8,013 nucleotides of DNA, from NCBI GenBank assembly GCA_021298235.1, contig JAJTDX010000090.1, positions 1 through 8,013 of the forward strand, read 5' to 3'. A program made the translations under genes and the position numbers. This document shows, piece after piece, positions 6,007 to 8,013 of the stretch. The notes under the pieces were generated by a model. It worked only from the letters and a program-made list of their open reading frames with translations. It searched no databases and was not told where the DNA came from. This stretch comes from Cryomorphaceae bacterium. Its GTDB lineage: Bacteria > Bacteroidota > Bacteroidia > Flavobacteriales > Crocinitomicaceae. Position 1 is the stretch's first letter, and every line of letters starts with the position of its first letter.

Positions 6007-6774
6007 GTGGAATTTTTTGATGCCATTTTATCTCTTGAGGGATTAACCTATTTTCTCATACTCTCGCTTCTTGAGATTGTTTTGGGAATTGACAATATCA
6101 TTTTTATTTCTATTGTCTCAGATGGTTTGCCTGCTATTAAGCAGCGGTCTGCCAGGAATATTGGTCTTAGTATGGCATTGATCGTTCGTTTGATGCTGCT
6201 TGCAGGTGTCTCTTGGATCATGCAGTTCACCAAACCCATACTACCTCCAACTGGAATTATTGCACTAGATAAATTTACTCTGCAGAGTTTGGTTTTGCTT
6301 CTCGGTGGACTTTTTCTTATTTATAAGAGTACTATAGAAATGCATAGGGCCGTAAGTAAAACGGATAAAATCAAACGGATCAAAAACCCAACAACGCTTC
6401 GAAACATAATTATTCAGATAATTTTAATTGATATCGTTTTCAGTTTTGACTCCATAATTACTGCAATAGGGATGACGAATGATCTCCAAAGAGATACTGG
6501 ACACAACCCGCTCATTATTATTTACAGTGCTGTTGTTGTATCGATGTTTGTCATGATGTTATTTGCCAAATCAATCTCTGATTTTATCCAGAAGCGTCCG
6601 ACAATCAAAATGCTCGCTCTTGGCTTCTTGGTCACTATTGGTGTGATCTTGGTTGCTGAAGCATTCGGTCAGCATATTCCGAAAGGATATATCTATTTTG
6701 CGATGGTTTACGCCCTTATTGTGGAGTTCCTCAATATCCGAATGAGAAAGAATAACGGTTCTCGAGAGTTGTGA
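6007..6774 (+). CDS. TerC-family integral membrane protein (probable metal-ion exporter)
   Basis: Inner-membrane protein of 255 residues with about seven helices (roughly 12-35, 50-72, 88-108, 131-152, 168-188, 200-220, 226-245). Two diagnostic TerC motifs are present: LLEIVLGIDNIIFISI (21-36), with Glu 23, Asp 29 and Asn 30, and LIDIVFSFDSIITAIGM (140-156), with Asp 142 and Asp 148. These paired intramembrane acidic motifs are typical of the family, several members of which (for example Alx and the Bacillus YceF/YkoY proteins) are linked to manganese efflux; the name comes from tellurite resistance. The metal here is not known, and no metal riboswitch is visible upstream, where only 34 bases are free. 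A short basic loop (113-133) joins the two halves. The start is a GTG, giving MEFFDAILSLEGL, a normal family N-terminus. It overlaps the next gene by 4 bases (GTGA). Confidence 0.92.
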   Translation: MEFFDAILSLEGLTYFLILSLLEIVLGIDNIIFISIVSDGLPAIKQRSARNIGLSMALIVRLMLLAGVSWIMQFTKPILPPTGIIALDKFTLQSLVLLLGGLFLIYKSTIEMHRAVSKTDKIKRIKNPTTLRNIIIQIILIDIVFSFDSIITAIGMTNDLQRDTGHNPLIIIYSAVVVSMFVMMLFAKSISDFIQKRPTIKMLALGFLVTIGVILVAEAFGQHIPKGYIYFAMVYALIVEFLNIRMRKNNGSREL

Positions 6775-7364
6775 CACAAGAGGAGGCACGTGTAATTCTC
6801 AATGTCTCTGCATTTCAAAATGCTTCGGTTGCGTTTGAGCAGCTACTTTTCGAACAAAAACAATGGTTTGCTTCATCAAAAATGATCCCCAAGGTAATCT
6901 CGAAGCGATTGGAGAAACTTGATGTAATGCATCGTGCTTCTGGCGTCCTTGGATTGCAAAGGGAATCCAATCCCAAAGCAACAGTTGCCTTGGAATTCAG
7001 TGAAAAGCTCATTGAGCGTTACAACGCATACCAGAAGGAGGCCAATTTGATTAAGCTAAAAATTTTTCAGTCAGAAAATTTTGAGGAATTGTCACTAGTG
7101 GTAAAATACTACCTGGAGCTCTTCAGAAATTATGCATCTGTTTGGCCAAAGTTTGATGGTGTTGAGGAAATTAAATTATCTCAGGAAATCGATCCAGTGT
7201 TTTTTTATGGAGAATTGCTGGCTCTTTCACGAAGTGGAATTAGTACATTTGAAGAGTTTGTTAAGTCGGCAGAAAAAGTAGGACCTGAGGTAAAAAAAGA
7301 ATCGAACAGACTATATTTACTCTACAGATCGTTTGGTGATGGATCAGGTGTTGCAAAATCTTAA
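6771..7364 (+). CDS. Hypothetical soluble, mainly helical protein, no recognised family
   Basis: Protein of 197 residues that I do not recognise. It has no signal peptide or membrane segment and appears almost wholly alpha-helical: likely helices include ASVAFEQLLFEQKQWF (18-33), KVISKRLEKLDVMHRA (41-56), ALEFSEKLIERYNAYQKEA (73-91), EELSLVVKYYLELFRNYA (105-122) and FEEFVKSAEKV (160-170). The central part has heptad-like spacing, so coiled-coil or helical-bundle pairing is possible. There are no cysteines and no evident catalytic motif. The start is a GTG whose first four bases (GTGA) overlap the terC stop, a typical coupling arrangement; AGAGGAGG appears just inside the gene, not before it, so it does not mark this start. 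The gene's last 26 bases are overlapped by the DUF493 gene. Codon use looks like that of its neighbours. The tight placement suggests a real gene with a job related to terC or DUF493, but no function can be stated. Confidence 0.82.
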   Translation: MTQEEARVILNVSAFQNASVAFEQLLFEQKQWFASSKMIPKVISKRLEKLDVMHRASGVLGLQRESNPKATVALEFSEKLIERYNAYQKEANLIKLKIFQSENFEELSLVVKYYLELFRNYASVWPKFDGVEEIKLSQEIDPVFFYGELLALSRSGISTFEEFVKSAEKVGPEVKKESNRLYLLYRSFGDGSGVAKS

Positions 7365-7605
7365 AGTACAATTGGAACAGCAGGAGTGGCCTGATGTGTA
7401 CATGTTCAAATTTATTGTTCCGAATGTACCGGAAAAAATAGCAATGGTATCGTCCCTTTTTTCTGAAGAGGCGGAGCTTAGTTTTCATCCATCTAAAACA
7501 GGGAAATATATGAGTGTGACGTCAAAAGAGTTGATGCTGGATGTAGATTCTATTATTCACAGGTATGAAGTTGCAGCACGGATTGAAGGATTGATAGCAT
7601 TGTAA
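7339..7605 (+). CDS. DUF493 (YbeD-like) small protein
   Basis: Small cytoplasmic protein of 88 residues belonging to the DUF493/YbeD family, an ACT-like alpha-beta fold with no established biochemical role; E. coli YbeD sits near lipoyl-synthesis genes, but no such gene is present here. Recognition rests on WPDVYMFKFIVPN (17-29), the lysine/glycine turn SKTGKYMSVTSKE (52-64) and the closing VDSIIHRYEVAARIEGLIAL (69-88), which follow the Bacteroidota version of the family. The length is normal. The start is the ATG at 7339; the GTG and TTG just before it (7336, 7333) add only two residues. The gene overlaps the upstream helical-protein gene by 26 bases in another frame, so its translation is probably coupled to it. 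A 17-base gap leads to the next gene. Confidence 0.88.
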   Translation: MDQVLQNLKVQLEQQEWPDVYMFKFIVPNVPEKIAMVSSLFSEEAELSFHPSKTGKYMSVTSKELMLDVDSIIHRYEVAARIEGLIAL

Positions 7606-7622
7606 TTTAATAGAGAAACCAT

Positions 7623-8006
7623 ATGACACTTGATCGGATACTTCTGGGAGTTTTATTTGTGACACTTTCATTGCTGGTGCTTATTATCGCATACAGAAAA
7701 TTGCTTGCCTACTTGGGTAAAGGACAGCCGGTTTCTGAGGATTATTGCACACTCTACAGCCTCGAAGAAGACCCGGCCAAGGGCGAGATCGAAATATATT
7801 TCACTTCAGAGGTAAAGAAAAAGGTAGTTTTGGAATTGCTTGATCATGAGGGGGGTGTGCTTCAGGTAATCAAAGAGGGTGAGTTTGCTTCGGGAGGACA
7901 CATTGTTCGTTTCGAAACTGGGAATCTTGCCAATGGGTCTTATGGCTACCAGCTTAGAACCGAAAACCAGAAAACCTTTAAGCGATTCAGGATACAAAAC
8001 GAGTGA
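7623..8006 (+). CDS. Single-pass membrane protein with FlgD/type IX-tail-like beta domain
   Basis: Protein of 127 residues, no named family recognised. One hydrophobic helix lies at about 6-23 (ILLGVLFVTLSLLVLIIA), followed by RKLLAYLGKG. There is no cleavage site, so it should be an anchor; more positive charge after the helix than before suggests the C-terminal domain faces the cytoplasm, though this is not firm. Residues about 50-124 read like the Ig-like beta sandwich of FlgD and of type IX secretion C-terminal tails: DPAKGEIEIYF (50-60), VVLELLDHEGGVLQVI (68-83), FASGGHIVRFE (88-98), then NLANGSYGYQLRT (101-113) and a final basic strand TFKRFRI (118-124). Those tails normally follow NPA at the end of large exported proteins; here there is no passenger. 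The assignment is from pattern only. It is the last complete gene of the terC group. Confidence 0.8.
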   Translation: MTLDRILLGVLFVTLSLLVLIIAYRKLLAYLGKGQPVSEDYCTLYSLEEDPAKGEIEIYFTSEVKKKVVLELLDHEGGVLQVIKEGEFASGGHIVRFETGNLANGSYGYQLRTENQKTFKRFRIQNE

Positions 8007-8013
8007 CAACTTG
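8003..8013 (+). CDS. Possible start of a further gene (GTG overlapping the previous stop), truncated by window end
   Basis: The stop TGA of the preceding gene is embedded in GTGA, with the GTG in another frame that stays open for the last 11 bases. The same GTGA overlap joins terC to its downstream gene in this window. Too little sequence is present to say whether it is coding. Confidence 0.2.

Noticed and set aside
1..8013. CRISPR array, tRNA/rRNA, insertion sequence, toxin-antitoxin or defence system
   Set aside because: No repeats, tRNA-like folds, transposase or known defence motifs were seen; the window is filled with housekeeping and small hypothetical genes.

Overview
The window reads as chromosomal housekeeping DNA from a member of the Bacteroidota (Flavobacteriia/Cytophagia type; genus not determined). 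Three things point there: the protein families and their arrangement (a thioesterase-menF-menD menaquinone cluster, a Bacteroidota-type DUF493 protein, a RhlE-like DEAD-box helicase with an acidic tail); the near absence of Shine-Dalgarno sequences; and perfect matches to the Bacteroidota -7 promoter element TAnnTTTG in front of murB, the thioesterase gene, menD and terC. Base composition is moderate and even, and I saw no mobile element, tRNA, rRNA or CRISPR. Coding density is very high: the longest gap is the 73 bp between murB and the thioesterase gene, so no stretch above 300 bases lacks a gene.

Layout. Positions 1-693 (+) are the 3' part of a DEAD-box RNA helicase. A small two-helix membrane protein gene (671-1243, +) overlaps its end and meets a J-domain membrane protein gene (1240-1806, -) tail to tail, with stop codons interlocked over 4 bases. 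The J-domain gene lies 14 bases downstream of murB (1821-2828, -), probably in the same transcript. A divergent promoter region at 2829-2901 separates murB from a rightward menaquinone cluster: a MenI-like hotdog thioesterase (2902-3324), a compact isochorismate synthase MenF (3324-4268) and MenD (4278-5972). A second rightward group follows: a TerC-family membrane protein (6007-6774), an unrecognised helical protein (6771-7364), a DUF493 protein (7339-7605) and a single-pass membrane protein with a FlgD/type IX-tail-like beta domain (7623-8006). The last bases may hold the start of another gene in this group.

How the genes work together. MenF turns chorismate into isochorismate, MenD joins it with 2-oxoglutarate to give SEPHCHC, and the thioesterase is a good candidate for the later DHNA-CoA hydrolysis step of the same pathway. 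MurB supplies UDP-MurNAc for peptidoglycan. The terC group has no obvious common pathway.

I found no clear new multi-gene system. The observations most worth a second look are the identical spacing of TAnnTTTG exactly 4 bases before three start codons (possible leaderless transcripts), the membrane-tethered FlgD/type IX-tail-like domain, and the unrecognised gene locked between terC and DUF493.
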